Below, one piece after another: positions 8,279 through 17,540 of a stretch of DNA of 64,000 bases. The notes beneath the pieces were generated by a model that saw only the letters and a program-made list of their open reading frames with translations, made no database searches and was not told the DNA's origin. The position numbers and the translations under genes were made by a program. The stretch spans positions 1-64,000 of the forward strand of contig JBNLFS010000059.1 of NCBI GenBank assembly GCA_050305635.1. The letters run 5' to 3'. Position 1 is the first letter of the stretch. Every line of letters begins with the position of its first letter. This DNA is from Thiodiazotropha sp050305635. Lineage in GTDB: Bacteria; Pseudomonadota; Gammaproteobacteria; Chromatiales; Chromatiaceae.

Positions 8279-9412
8279 ATGATGACTATGAAGAATCACG
8301 ATAATCGAGATACTAAAAATATTCTGATATCCATCTCCTCTATTACGGGTGGTGGAGCGGAGCATGTTGTTGAAAATCTCTGTACCACGCTGAATAAACG
8401 CTACCAGATATACTGTGGCTATTTCAAAGAGTGTCGTGACCGCGGCGACGTCATGATTGAAAAGGGCGTTAAGGTGGTGCGCTTGTCAGACCCGGATGAG
8501 ACAAAGACGGATTACCTCAGCTTTCTCAAGATGAGAAAATTTTGCAAGGACCATGACATCTCCCTGATACATGCACATGATATACATTCAATGATGAATG
8601 CGGTGCTTGTGAAACTCACTATGCCTCGAATGAAGGTGGTGTATACCTTCCACTATGGCAACTACCCAAATATCTCGAAAAAAATATACTACTTTGAAAA
8701 GATATTCAGTACTTTTGTCGATCGTCTGATTGCAGTAGGGACACAACAGGCGATGAAGATCAGACAAACCTATAATCTTCCCGACAAACGTGTTCAGACC
8801 CTTTATAACGGCGTCACTGCCTTGAATAGTGTAGAAGAGGAGACGCTAACCCATGACGATACCGACCGAAAACTTGTGTTTGGGTCGATCAGTACTCTAA
8901 TCGAGCAAAAAGGAATACCGATACTGATAGAGGCGGTGGAAATACTGCACCATCGTTATCCGAATCGCTTCAAGCTCGTGATTGTTGGAGATGGACCTCT
9001 AAAGAGTGAGTTTATTCAGCTTTGCAAGGACAAAGGCATTGATCAGGTCGTTGAGTTTCTGGGATGGGTTCGCGATGCCAGTGAGTCTGTGTTGCCTGGA
9101 TTCGATGTCTTTGTTCAGAGTTCAAAATGGGAAGCGATGTCAATGGTGATACTTGAAGCGATGTCCGCAGGTAAGCCTATTGTTGCAACGAATGTCGGTG
9201 AAAATGCAGTGGTCATAGAAAATGAAAGATCCGGTTTGATCATTCCGGCAAATAATGTTTCTGAGCTTGCTGAAAAGATGGAGCGGATGCTTTTGGATTC
9301 CGACTTGAGAAATCAACTGGGTAATGAGGCAAGACGTCGATTCGAAGAGAAATTTACTATGGAAATAATGGCGGAAAACTATGCCAAATTATTCGATACT
9401 CTGATTGAATAG
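8279..9412 (+). CDS. Glycosyltransferase family 4
   Basis: GT-B fold enzyme transferring a sugar from a nucleotide donor in exopolysaccharide assembly. The N-terminal domain shows SISSITGGGAEHVVENL (glycine-rich acceptor loop) and LIHAHDIHS. The C-terminal Glycos_transf_1 domain shows FGSISTLIEQKGIPIL, VIVGDGPLKSEF and the donor-binding EX7E region SKWEAMSMVILEAMSAGKP. At 377 residues it is the normal family length. It is followed after ~50 bases by a deacetylase. Sugar specificity cannot be read from sequence. Confidence 0.9.
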   Translation: MMTMKNHDNRDTKNILISISSITGGGAEHVVENLCTTLNKRYQIYCGYFKECRDRGDVMIEKGVKVVRLSDPDETKTDYLSFLKMRKFCKDHDISLIHAHDIHSMMNAVLVKLTMPRMKVVYTFHYGNYPNISKKIYYFEKIFSTFVDRLIAVGTQQAMKIRQTYNLPDKRVQTLYNGVTALNSVEEETLTHDDTDRKLVFGSISTLIEQKGIPILIEAVEILHHRYPNRFKLVIVGDGPLKSEFIQLCKDKGIDQVVEFLGWVRDASESVLPGFDVFVQSSKWEAMSMVILEAMSAGKPIVATNVGENAVVIENERSGLIIPANNVSELAEKMERMLLDSDLRNQLGNEARRRFEEKFTMEIMAENYAKLFDTLIE

Positions 9413-9463
9413 AGAGATCTCTTATTAATAATAAGTTCTTTTTCGCCGCCTGGGAGTCCATCG

Positions 9464-10474
9464 GTGTCTCTTGTTAAACAAATCATCAAGTCTATCATTG
9501 CTAACGCATTGTATTACTCAGGCATGCTGAAACTACTGAAAAATTGGAAATTAGCCAATAAATCAGTCGTCTTGATGTACCATCGTGTTATTCCCTCGAA
9601 CCTCATGGAACGAATTCATTCTACCGCTGGTATCGTGACAGAGGTTGAGCTTTTTTCCAGGCATCTCGACTGGCTTAAAGAAGAGTTTGCGATCTTGTCG
9701 GTACCTGAATTGACCGCTATTTTCGATGACGGTGGAGAGATACCGACAGGGAGCTGCTTGATCACTTTTGATGACGGGTGGTGGGATAACTATGAATTTG
9801 CCAAGCCGCTTCTGGAAAAGAAAGCGGTGCCAGCTATGATATTCCTTCCTTATCAGTATATCGAAAACGATAGGGTCTTCTGGCAGGAGGAATTACTCGC
9901 GCGAATGCTATCTTTGGCGCTCAGTCAGGATCTCGGTCACCAAAGCAAACTACGCGAAATCACGGGACTGCAAGGGGATCTGGACAAACAAAGTTTACGT
10001 GACTTTATCACCGGCTTGAAAACTCTAAATTATGATGAAATTAATGCTGTTCTCAGCGAGCTGAGGCAACTACAGAAGCATATCGAGGTGGATCTCTCAT
10101 GCGACAGGTATCTTGACTGGAAGCAGGTACGAATGATGTCTCAATCAGTGATTAAATTCGGTTCTCATTCTCTATCGCACAGAATCCTGACACATATTGA
10201 CCGTGACGAAGCAATATATGAGATCAATGAATCGAAACGTCTGCTCGATCAAAAAATTGACGGAGGTGTTCAGGCAATAGCTTACCCAAATGGAAACAGT
10301 GATGATCAAATCGAAAAGATGGCTGAAAAAGCGGGATACAGCATTGGGTTTTCAACAAAACCGGGATACGTATCGAAAAACTCGAATAAGATGCGACTCT
10401 CCAGGATCAACGTACATTCAAATAACTCGAATACCAAACCGATATTTATGTGCCATATCCTGAATATCTTCTGA
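9464..10474 (+). CDS. Polysaccharide deacetylase family protein
   Basis: Second NodB-type deacetylase of the cluster, 336 residues with a GTG start. Motifs are VVLMYHRV, the metal Asp pair LITFDDGWWDN, then FGSHSLSHRILTH for the metal His residues and AIAYPNGNSDDQIEKMA. The first ~30 residues are amphipathic and basic (KQIIKSIIANALYYSG), which suggests membrane association rather than secretion. The strand VFWQEELLARMLSLAL begins an insertion typical of the XrtA/PssZ-like subgroup. It lies between a glycosyltransferase and an ATP-grasp enzyme. Confidence 0.87.
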   Translation: MSLVKQIIKSIIANALYYSGMLKLLKNWKLANKSVVLMYHRVIPSNLMERIHSTAGIVTEVELFSRHLDWLKEEFAILSVPELTAIFDDGGEIPTGSCLITFDDGWWDNYEFAKPLLEKKAVPAMIFLPYQYIENDRVFWQEELLARMLSLALSQDLGHQSKLREITGLQGDLDKQSLRDFITGLKTLNYDEINAVLSELRQLQKHIEVDLSCDRYLDWKQVRMMSQSVIKFGSHSLSHRILTHIDRDEAIYEINESKRLLDQKIDGGVQAIAYPNGNSDDQIEKMAEKAGYSIGFSTKPGYVSKNSNKMRLSRINVHSNNSNTKPIFMCHILNIF

Positions 10475-10483
10475 CCTGATCAT

Positions 10484-11686
10484 ATGAACATACTATTAAC
10501 GGATGGTGACAGTCGCGCAGCCTTGGCTGTGACGAGATCGTTGGGAGCTAAAGGGCATCATATTTTCGTGGGGTCGGAACAGGCCAAATCATTAGCTTCG
10601 TCTTCAAAATACTGCTTTGAATCTCTTGCGTACCCCAGCCCACGTGATGATCCTGAAGACTTTGCAAGGTTTCTCATTGAGTACGTTGGAAAGAATAAAA
10701 TTGATGTGTTGTTACCGATGACCGATGTTTCACTGTTATTGGTTTCAAAACATCGTAATTCGTTCCCTACACAGTGCTTGATTCCCATTTCCAGTGATGA
10801 GGCGATTCACGCAGCGGCTGATAAGAATAATGTTCTAGAACTAGCACGTTCAGTCGGAATGAGTGTACCTGGCTCATATAACATAGCGAGTCATGATTTA
10901 ATTGAATCCAGTATCAATAATTGCGGCCTAAAGTATCCGGTCGTTATTAAACCAACCCGATCACGTATAAGATCGCACAGTGGTTGGATATTCACCCATG
11001 TAGAGTACGCTGAAAATCATGAGCAACTTTCGCGTAAATTAAAAGCACTGGACCCATTGGCTTATCCTGTGGTACTTCAGGAAAGGGTTGTGGGAACAGG
11101 ATCCGGCGCCTTTTATTGTTATAACAAAGGCGTATGTATTGCAAAGTTTGCGCATGCGCGTATCAGGGAAAAGCCGCCATCCGGTGGCGTTAGTGTGGTG
11201 CGTGAAAGTCGGCGGGTAGACTCTACCGTAGATAAGTACAGCCAGGCGTTATTGAGTAAATTGAATTGGCATGGCGTAGCAATGGTAGAGCTCAAAATCG
11301 ATCAGACCGATGGTTCTGCATATCTGATGGAAATCAATGGACGTTTCTGGGGTTCATTACAACTCGCTATTGATGCCGGGGTGGATTTTCCAAATATTCT
11401 GATCAATATGGATAAGATGGTGGAAAATAGTGCAGACCAGAAACCCTATAAAGTCGGTGTCAGGAGCCGGTGGTTTTGGGGGGATGTTGATCTACTCTTG
11501 CTCTATCTTCTTAAATCAGGGCGGTCTTTGAATTTGCCAGAGAACCATCCAGGAAGGTTGCGAGCAATCTTGTCAATATTGAAACCCTATACTCAAAATC
11601 AGACTTTTGAAATATTACGGATTTCGGATATCGCTCCATGGCTCTATGAATCTCGAAAATGGATAAAAAACAACTTCAGGATATAA
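10484..11686 (+). CDS. ATP-grasp family ligase
   Basis: A 400-residue ATP-grasp enzyme forming an acyl-phosphate intermediate for C-N or C-O ligation. The preATP-grasp Rossmann-like start is MNILLTDGDSRAALAVTRSLG. The ATP-binding part shows YPVVIKPTRSRI and VVLQERVVGTG, and the metal-binding end shows AMVELKIDQTDG and YLMEINGRFWGSLQLAI. Similar proteins sit in exopolysaccharide clusters and add amino-acid or other carboxylate decorations, but the substrate here is unknown. It starts 10 bases after the deacetylase stop. The following 233-base spacer holds only a short inverted repeat (ACTGGT 11861 / ACCAGT 11878). Confidence 0.85.
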   Translation: MNILLTDGDSRAALAVTRSLGAKGHHIFVGSEQAKSLASSSKYCFESLAYPSPRDDPEDFARFLIEYVGKNKIDVLLPMTDVSLLLVSKHRNSFPTQCLIPISSDEAIHAAADKNNVLELARSVGMSVPGSYNIASHDLIESSINNCGLKYPVVIKPTRSRIRSHSGWIFTHVEYAENHEQLSRKLKALDPLAYPVVLQERVVGTGSGAFYCYNKGVCIAKFAHARIREKPPSGGVSVVRESRRVDSTVDKYSQALLSKLNWHGVAMVELKIDQTDGSAYLMEINGRFWGSLQLAIDAGVDFPNILINMDKMVENSADQKPYKVGVRSRWFWGDVDLLLLYLLKSGRSLNLPENHPGRLRAILSILKPYTQNQTFEILRISDIAPWLYESRKWIKNNFRI

Positions 11687-11919
11687 TAGTCAATGCATGA
11701 CTTTTAGTTGATGGGGTTAGCGGGATTTAGAATTTTGATCCGATACGGACGCGACAAGGATAAATCCTTAGTTTGCTGGAGACAATGTGCATATTGATGC
11801 GGCTGTCAAAACAAGATCGTTCCGCCTGAGTGAGGTTGCAACTGACTGTCAGATTGTGTTACTGGTTTCTATACGGTACCAGTCACGACAGCAGTAAACC
11901 TAATATCACAACTATGATC

Positions 11920-13158
11920 TTAACTAAAATACTGGGGTCGGCTTTTAACGGATTCGATTTCAGTAGTATCTGAAGCGTTATCAATTTCATGGAGAATCAT
12001 TCTGTGCAAAGCCAGAGTCAGAGCCATGATGATAAAGAGGTGAGGATAAGTATCACCTGAAAGGAACGCAGCACTGATCGCCCAAGATATGGTTGTCCAT
12101 ATCAGAGTATGTGGCCAGAGTGGTGTGATACTGATGCGATCTTGATATTCAAAGGTCAATGATAGTGACTTCCTGTTGAGTTTGATCGTATGCCAGATGC
12201 TTAATAAGTATATTGCTATTCCGGGAAAGCCATACTCTGCTACTACTTTGAAATAGACACTGTGCGTGGAGATCCAGCGTGCCGGGTCATCAGGTTTTCT
12301 ATACATTCTTCCGTAAGCAGAGTTGAAGCTACCGGCCCCAACTCCCAATATGGGATGGTCGGCCGCCATTTCGAGTGCGGTTCCCCAAGCAGTGATACGT
12401 CCCATGGCTGATGTATCGTCCTCGTAATTGACGATGGTTTCCATCCTGGAAAAGTAGTTTTCAGGAGAAAACAGAACCAGTCCAATTGCAACAGCCGCTA
12501 ATAATGAGAATCCTGCGATCTTCTTCTTCGTTATAAAGGTCAGGTAGTAGAGTAAACCGAAACTCAAAGCAAGAAAGGCACCGCGCGATTGTGTTCCTAC
12601 AATGCCAATCACAATAATCGCCGCAAGACCTATGTATGCATATTTGTATAGTTGTTTTTGAGTGGTAAAAGCCAAATGCAGCGCCAGTGGCAAGGCAACG
12701 TTCATTGACCACCCAAAATCGTTACCATCCCCCAAAAAGTAACTCGCCTTGTAGTAGCCAATCCGTGCAGCACCAAGTTTGTCGATGTTGATGATCACCA
12801 ATGCAACATGTACCAGAGTGAAAACAAGAGTAAAAAGACGAAAGCTCTTTTTGTCACAGATCAGATAAGCACCAATGATTGTGAAAGCGAAATAACCAAT
12901 CTGAGTCTTCAGCGGTGGTATAGCGTAATGCCGTACAAGGCCATGCATGATGGCGAGGAGTGTGAGCAGAATAAAGACTAAGGTATAGTTGAAGAGTTTG
13001 TATTGTGTGAGTTCTGATACTTTGTACTTGGAAAAAACAATAATCAATAGCAATCCCGAAAGACCCAGAGAAATCGGGATGGCATTATAGAAGGGTAGGT
13101 AGTTACCCATTCCGATATATTCAGCAGCGATCAGAAATAGATATATAGAGAACAACAT
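11920..13158 (-). CDS. O-antigen ligase/polymerase (Wzy_C family)
   Basis: Polytopic inner-membrane protein of 412 residues with about ten hydrophobic helices and a large periplasmic loop between the late helices. The Wzy_C/WaaL signature is visible as TQSRGAFLAL (catalytic-type Arg) and, in the periplasmic loop, AADHPILGVGAGSFNSAYG with a nearby STHSVYFKVVAEYGFPG. XrtA loci often carry such a 'putative O-glycosylation ligase'. It is the only leftward gene in this cluster and is separated from its neighbours by spacers on both sides, so it has its own promoter. Whether it polymerises the EPS or attaches glycans to proteins cannot be told. Confidence 0.87.
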   Translation of the reverse strand: MLFSIYLFLIAAEYIGMGNYLPFYNAIPISLGLSGLLLIIVFSKYKVSELTQYKLFNYTLVFILLTLLAIMHGLVRHYAIPPLKTQIGYFAFTIIGAYLICDKKSFRLFTLVFTLVHVALVIINIDKLGAARIGYYKASYFLGDGNDFGWSMNVALPLALHLAFTTQKQLYKYAYIGLAAIIVIGIVGTQSRGAFLALSFGLLYYLTFITKKKIAGFSLLAAVAIGLVLFSPENYFSRMETIVNYEDDTSAMGRITAWGTALEMAADHPILGVGAGSFNSAYGRMYRKPDDPARWISTHSVYFKVVAEYGFPGIAIYLLSIWHTIKLNRKSLSLTFEYQDRISITPLWPHTLIWTTISWAISAAFLSGDTYPHLFIIMALTLALHRMILHEIDNASDTTEIESVKSRPQYFS

Positions 13159-13712
13159 AAGGGGAGAATTAAACCTGAGTACATTTGTCGGAACGAACGT
13201 TATGCCTGAATCGAAACACTAACCTGCAATATCATCACAGTAAGATGACACATGTGTTCATTGCTGCTCGAGTAGATAGCATGCGGTTAACCTGCAAAGA
13301 GTATGGATTTGTCCGCTATTACTATTAACCCGGCACGCTTCGGCTGAACATGGCATATTTAGGTGCCGGGTTAATAAATGTCAGGAAACCCGCTGGCTAT
13401 GCATAAGCCTGTCATATATCGCTTAGAGGATAAGGCTGCGATCGACAATCCAGCTTAGATGAAGGCCTCTCCCGAACAAGCACTATAACACATAAATTAC
13501 TGATAAATAGATATAATATTCTCTTTTTCTAGTTGCGATATCAAGGTATTATTAACTGTGCTAATTTGAGCAACATGTTAGATTTCCATAACCGGATAGA
13601 AGTGACCAGTAGGTTCCTACAGATACCCCAAGCTTCTGGGACGTTCTCGTTTTCGACCTGGGTAACAACTCAAAATTCATTTAAAAACAATTAATTAGCC
13701 TGAGCTGGAGCA
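13159..13712. other. Divergent non-coding spacer, AT-rich
   Basis: The spacer separates the leftward ligase from the rightward FemAB gene and must carry both promoters. No gene is seen. The main structure is the 14-bp perfect inverted repeat listed separately. A very AT-rich block at ~13480-13555 (ATAAATTACTGATAAATAG) could contain a promoter for the FemAB gene. Confidence 0.5.
13323..13376. repeat. Perfect 14-bp inverted repeat
   Basis: TATTAACCCGGCAC at 13323-13336 is mirrored by GTGCCGGGTTAATA at 13363-13376 around a 26-base centre. No T-run follows on either strand, so it is not a classic terminator. It lies in the divergent spacer and could be an operator or a decayed small mobile repeat. 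Confidence 0.75.
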
Positions 13713-14750
13713 ATGTCAGAGGCATACCTGATCCCCCGTACACCTGAGCATCGGCGCAAATGGAACCACTATCTGAAGGAGACTGATGGGTCTAACTTCT
13801 ATCAAAGGTTTGAATGGCAGGAATTGAATGAAGACCATTTTGGCCACAAAACATTTTCGATAGCGGTCGGTGCTGACAAAATTGAGGGGGTTTTACCGCT
13901 GGTACTCATCAATAGCCGACTATTTGGGAAAATTCTCTGTTCCATGCCCTTCGTTAATTACGGTGGCACATGCTTCGATTCAGAAGATCGGGAACGAGCA
14001 CTGCTTGACAAAGCCATGGGTCTGGCCGATCAGTATGGTGTGGATTATCTGGAAATCCGCTCCACGAATCCCTCGATTCTTGATATGCCCGAATCAACTC
14101 GCAAGGTCTCGATGACCATCCGATTGGATGCAGATCATGAGAAGATCTGGTCAGGTTTCAAATCGAAACACAGAACCAATATACGGCGTGTATACAAGCA
14201 TGATATTCAGGTGAGGTCCGGACATGCTGAACTCCTTGATGATTTCTATCAAGTAATCAGCCACTCATGGCGAGATCTGGGTACGCCGCTCTACAGTAAG
14301 AGCTATTTCAAATCAATACTCGATCACTTCCCCCCGGATGAAATCAAGATATTTGTTGCGTATCTCGGTGACAAGCCGATCTGTACCGCATTCAACGGAT
14401 ATTACAAGGGTACGGTTGAGGGTATGTGGATGGGGACTGTTCAGCAGTTTCGTCAGTTACAGCCTACCTATGTACTCTATTGGGAGATGATCAAAGATAG
14501 TTGCGAGATCGGGTGCATTGACTACCATTTGGGAAGATCTACAGTCGACTCCACTGCAGAAGCATTCAAAAAGAAGTGGAATGCTGAGCAAAAACAGCTC
14601 TATTGGCAATACTACATCCCGGGTGATGGCCCGATGCCCCAATTGAATGTCGATAATGCCAAGTACAAACTTGCGATCGACCTGTGGAGGAAATTACCAC
14701 TCCCCGTAGTGGGGATCATTGGTCCCTGGATATCACGTAGTATTCCCTAA
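13713..14750 (+). CDS. FemAB family XrtA/PEP-CTERM system-associated protein
   Basis: GNAT-fold FemAB-like transferase, 345 residues. The subgroup is recognised by NFYQRFEWQELNEDHFGHKT, the conserved MPFVNYGGTCFDS, the central DYLEIRST and a late GCIDYHLGRSTVDSTAEAFKKKWN. Family members in XrtA loci probably add an aminoacyl or acyl group to a glycan or lipid precursor, but no substrate is proven. The gene follows the divergent spacer and is followed by a 220-base gap. Confidence 0.88.
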   Translation: MSEAYLIPRTPEHRRKWNHYLKETDGSNFYQRFEWQELNEDHFGHKTFSIAVGADKIEGVLPLVLINSRLFGKILCSMPFVNYGGTCFDSEDRERALLDKAMGLADQYGVDYLEIRSTNPSILDMPESTRKVSMTIRLDADHEKIWSGFKSKHRTNIRRVYKHDIQVRSGHAELLDDFYQVISHSWRDLGTPLYSKSYFKSILDHFPPDEIKIFVAYLGDKPICTAFNGYYKGTVEGMWMGTVQQFRQLQPTYVLYWEMIKDSCEIGCIDYHLGRSTVDSTAEAFKKKWNAEQKQLYWQYYIPGDGPMPQLNVDNAKYKLAIDLWRKLPLPVVGIIGPWISRSIP

Positions 14751-14847
14751 GATTCGAGACAACTGCTCCGCTAATGACCGCCTTATTGGGTAAATATAGC
14801 AAGTGGAATCACAGAGGGTGTTTTTCCATTTGCTAAAGGAGGGAAAT

Positions 14848-14907
14848 ATGGGTAAGCACGAACAGCGAAGCGCACACCTGAGTGACGCTTTGTCGGTTTT
14901 AGGTTAA
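14848..14907 (+). CDS. Possible 19-residue micro-ORF with a strong Shine-Dalgarno
   Basis: ATG at 14848 is preceded by AAAGGAGGG with good spacing and opens a 19-codon frame (MGKHEQRSAHLSDALSVLG) ending at 14907. It lies between the FemAB gene and the aminotransferase. The ribosome site is the best in the neighbourhood, but the peptide resembles nothing I know. It may be a translated leader, a decayed gene start or chance. Confidence 0.2.
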   Translation: MGKHEQRSAHLSDALSVLG

Positions 14908-15011
14908 AGGGCCAGGTCACTTTTCATGACTCATGGCACAAACTGCAATCATGTGGAGGCAGCGCGGTACGCTTGTTATATGTTGTTGAAATTAATAACA
15001 GATATAAGAGA

Positions 15012-16256
15012 ATGCCGAGAGCTAAGTCTGAGCACTCACCAGCAATAATGTCACGTTATCTATCCCCAACAGGTTCACCCATACAGTCACGAGAATTGTT
15101 CAAGTGGTTAGGCTCATTGTTGGTCGGAAGCGATCACTCTGAAGCCATCAAGACGGTGATTGCCCGATATCTCAATTTACCCTATGGCGCCCTGTATATC
15201 ACGGGAAGGGCCGCAATGGCGTCCCTGCTAGGGTGTTTGCTGCAACTGAGAGAAAAAAACGATCATCGCAATGAAATTGTCTTGCCGGCCTACACATGCT
15301 ACTCAGTGGCGAGTTCAGCCATCAACGCCGGCTATAAGATCCGCTTGTGCGACATAGATCCGAAAACCCTATCCTACGACATGGTAAGCCTGCGAAACAT
15401 GGATACTGACAGGGTGTTCGCCATGGTTAGTGCGAATCTGTATGGGTTTCCCAATGATCTTCCGGTTCTCGAGCATTTTGCCAGCGAGCGCAACATCCAC
15501 CTGATCGATGATGCCGCACAGGCGCTTTGCGCCAGAGTTGGAGGGCGTTTTGTCGGTACATTCGGTTCCGCGGGTATTTTGAGTTTTGATAAGGGAAAAA
15601 ATATTACATCATTGCAGGGGGGTATGATCATCACTGGAGATGAAAGACTCTTTGACCAACTTCGGGAGGTTGAAAGTAGCTTGCCGGAGCTTGATGCTAA
15701 AGGGCAGGTCAAAGAATTCATCAAAGTGTTCATCTACTATTTCTTCCTGCATCCAGTCTTATATCAGATTCCAGCGAATATCAGTTTCAGTGGCCTTGGT
15801 GAAACACGCTATGAAGATAGGGTTTTGATTCAGAAATATCCACCGATGCTCTCGTCACTGGCGAAAGATCAACTGAATCGCGTCGAAACGGTTACAAATA
15901 GCAGGATTCGTGCAGGCAAATATTACGAAGAATCACTTGATCAGACAGATAAACTTGCCAAAATTACTCCAGTTCCTGATTCTGAGCCGGTTTATTTACG
16001 TTACCCCATTCTTATAAAGGATGAACACGTCCGGTCACGTCTGCTGCAGGAGCAGCGTGTGTTGGGAGTCTCGGCATCCTATCCTAAATCTCTCAATCAG
16101 CTGTCGGAGATACAAGCATATTTGGTTGGTGATGCCGCTTGCCCTGTGGCTGATCAGGTGGCAGCACAGATTGTAACGCTTCCAACACATGCCTACGTCC
16201 GAACCCAGGATCAGCAATCTGTCGTTGACGCCCTGAACAAATACTGCCGCAACTAA
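15012..16256 (+). CDS. DegT/DnrJ/EryC1/StrS-type PLP aminotransferase
   Basis: Sugar aminotransferase-like protein probably making an amino sugar nucleotide or related precursor for the EPS. Visible fold-type I features are YITGRAAMASLL near the N-terminus, VLPAYTCYSVASSAINAGY, the cofactor Asp in IHLIDDAAQALCA and the PLP lysine in LSFDKGKNITSLQGGM. The frame is open from a TTG at 14973. The ATG at 15012 has an upstream purine-rich AAGAGA and is preferred, with ATG 15048 the next option. It is followed after 14 bases by a glycosyltransferase. Confidence 0.85.
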   Translation: MPRAKSEHSPAIMSRYLSPTGSPIQSRELFKWLGSLLVGSDHSEAIKTVIARYLNLPYGALYITGRAAMASLLGCLLQLREKNDHRNEIVLPAYTCYSVASSAINAGYKIRLCDIDPKTLSYDMVSLRNMDTDRVFAMVSANLYGFPNDLPVLEHFASERNIHLIDDAAQALCARVGGRFVGTFGSAGILSFDKGKNITSLQGGMIITGDERLFDQLREVESSLPELDAKGQVKEFIKVFIYYFFLHPVLYQIPANISFSGLGETRYEDRVLIQKYPPMLSSLAKDQLNRVETVTNSRIRAGKYYEESLDQTDKLAKITPVPDSEPVYLRYPILIKDEHVRSRLLQEQRVLGVSASYPKSLNQLSEIQAYLVGDAACPVADQVAAQIVTLPTHAYVRTQDQQSVVDALNKYCRN

Positions 16257-16270
16257 TCATTCAGTCAGAC

Positions 16271-17413
16271 ATGAGCGAAAACAAAAAGATTAAGGTATTG
16301 GATGTTCGTGATTCACCTTGGCATGATGGTCCCGGGCGAACGATTATCGAAGTGGCGGTAGGGCTCAGGGAAAGAGGTATTGAGATATCCGTGTCCTCAT
16401 TCGTTAACCCTGGTATTGCGAATGCAGACTATTTGGAAGTGGCACGAAAAAATGATCTGATAACTCATGAAATCCAGGAATCCGCCATGTTCGACCGGCA
16501 GGTAATTGATCAGATCATTTCAATCTGTGCATCTGAAAATATTGATATCATCCATAGCCATGAGTTTCGATCCAATATTTACGGTTTATATGTTTCCAAA
16601 AAACTCAAGTTACCCTTAATTTCAACAGCACATGGCTGGGTGACAAACAGTATCAAAAGGAAAATATTTTCTGTAATTGATAAGTTGTTGCTCTCCTTTT
16701 TCTTTGACAAGGTTATTGCTGTTTCAAACAGCGTGGCAGGTAAAATTTACGCAGCAAGGTTTTCATCAAAAAAGATTACTACGGTACACAACACGCTGGA
16801 TACTAAACGATATCGAATTGGTCATGATGGTCAGTTAAGGAGTCACTTCAAAATACCGGAGGACGTGACTTTAATCGCAAAGATCGGTCGTTTGAGTCCG
16901 GAAAAGCGACAAGCCAATTTAATTGGTATTATGAAGAAATTGCTGGACAAAGGGTATAAGTGCAGTTTGCTTCTTATTGGTGTTGGGCCCGACGAAGCTC
17001 AGTTAAAGGCTTTGGTTGCTGAGCTGGATATTCAGGATTCTGTAATCTTCACCGGATTTATCAAGGAAATGCAGCCTGTATATAGTGAAATCGACCTCGT
17101 GGTTCAGACCTCCTCAACAGAGGGGTTGCCCAATGTCATCCTAGAGTCGATGTTGATGAGGGTTCCTGTGATAGCCACGGACGTAGGTGGTACTTCTGAG
17201 GTGATCTCCAGTGATCAATTGGGTACTCTGATCCAACCGGATAATGATCAGAAAATGTTTGAGGCAATCGAAAGGTTCCTGGTGGCACCCGACGATTTTA
17301 AGAGCAAGCTAAATGCCGCAGAAACGAGAATCCGCGAGCATTTTGACTCGGATAAACGCTTGTCGAGAATGGCACAGATATACAAATCTGTTCTTCGGCC
17401 GGAAAGGACTTAG
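16271..17413 (+). CDS. Glycosyltransferase family 4
   Basis: GT-B glycosyltransferase of 380 residues. The N-terminal part has VLDVRDSPWHDGPGRTIIEVA and IDIIHSHEFRSNIYGLYV. The C-terminal donor domain has LIAKIGRLSPEKRQANLI, LLLIGVGPDEAQLKAL and the EX7E-type stretch STEGLPNVILESMLMRVPVI. It starts 14 bases after the aminotransferase and ends 127 bases before the next glycosyltransferase. The opening SPWHDGPGRT is shared with XrtA-locus glycosyltransferases. Acceptor and sugar are unknown. Confidence 0.9.
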   Translation: MSENKKIKVLDVRDSPWHDGPGRTIIEVAVGLRERGIEISVSSFVNPGIANADYLEVARKNDLITHEIQESAMFDRQVIDQIISICASENIDIIHSHEFRSNIYGLYVSKKLKLPLISTAHGWVTNSIKRKIFSVIDKLLLSFFFDKVIAVSNSVAGKIYAARFSSKKITTVHNTLDTKRYRIGHDGQLRSHFKIPEDVTLIAKIGRLSPEKRQANLIGIMKKLLDKGYKCSLLLIGVGPDEAQLKALVAELDIQDSVIFTGFIKEMQPVYSEIDLVVQTSSTEGLPNVILESMLMRVPVIATDVGGTSEVISSDQLGTLIQPDNDQKMFEAIERFLVAPDDFKSKLNAAETRIREHFDSDKRLSRMAQIYKSVLRPERT

Positions 17414-17540
17414 CTTAACAAGGTTCTGTCAATGATGAATACTGCATTTCCTGTTGCTTGCCGGTTAGTAAAACATGACGAATATCTTCATTAGAAATCT
17501 TAGAGCTTGATAATCATTCAGGTTTAAGGAGCTACAGTTC

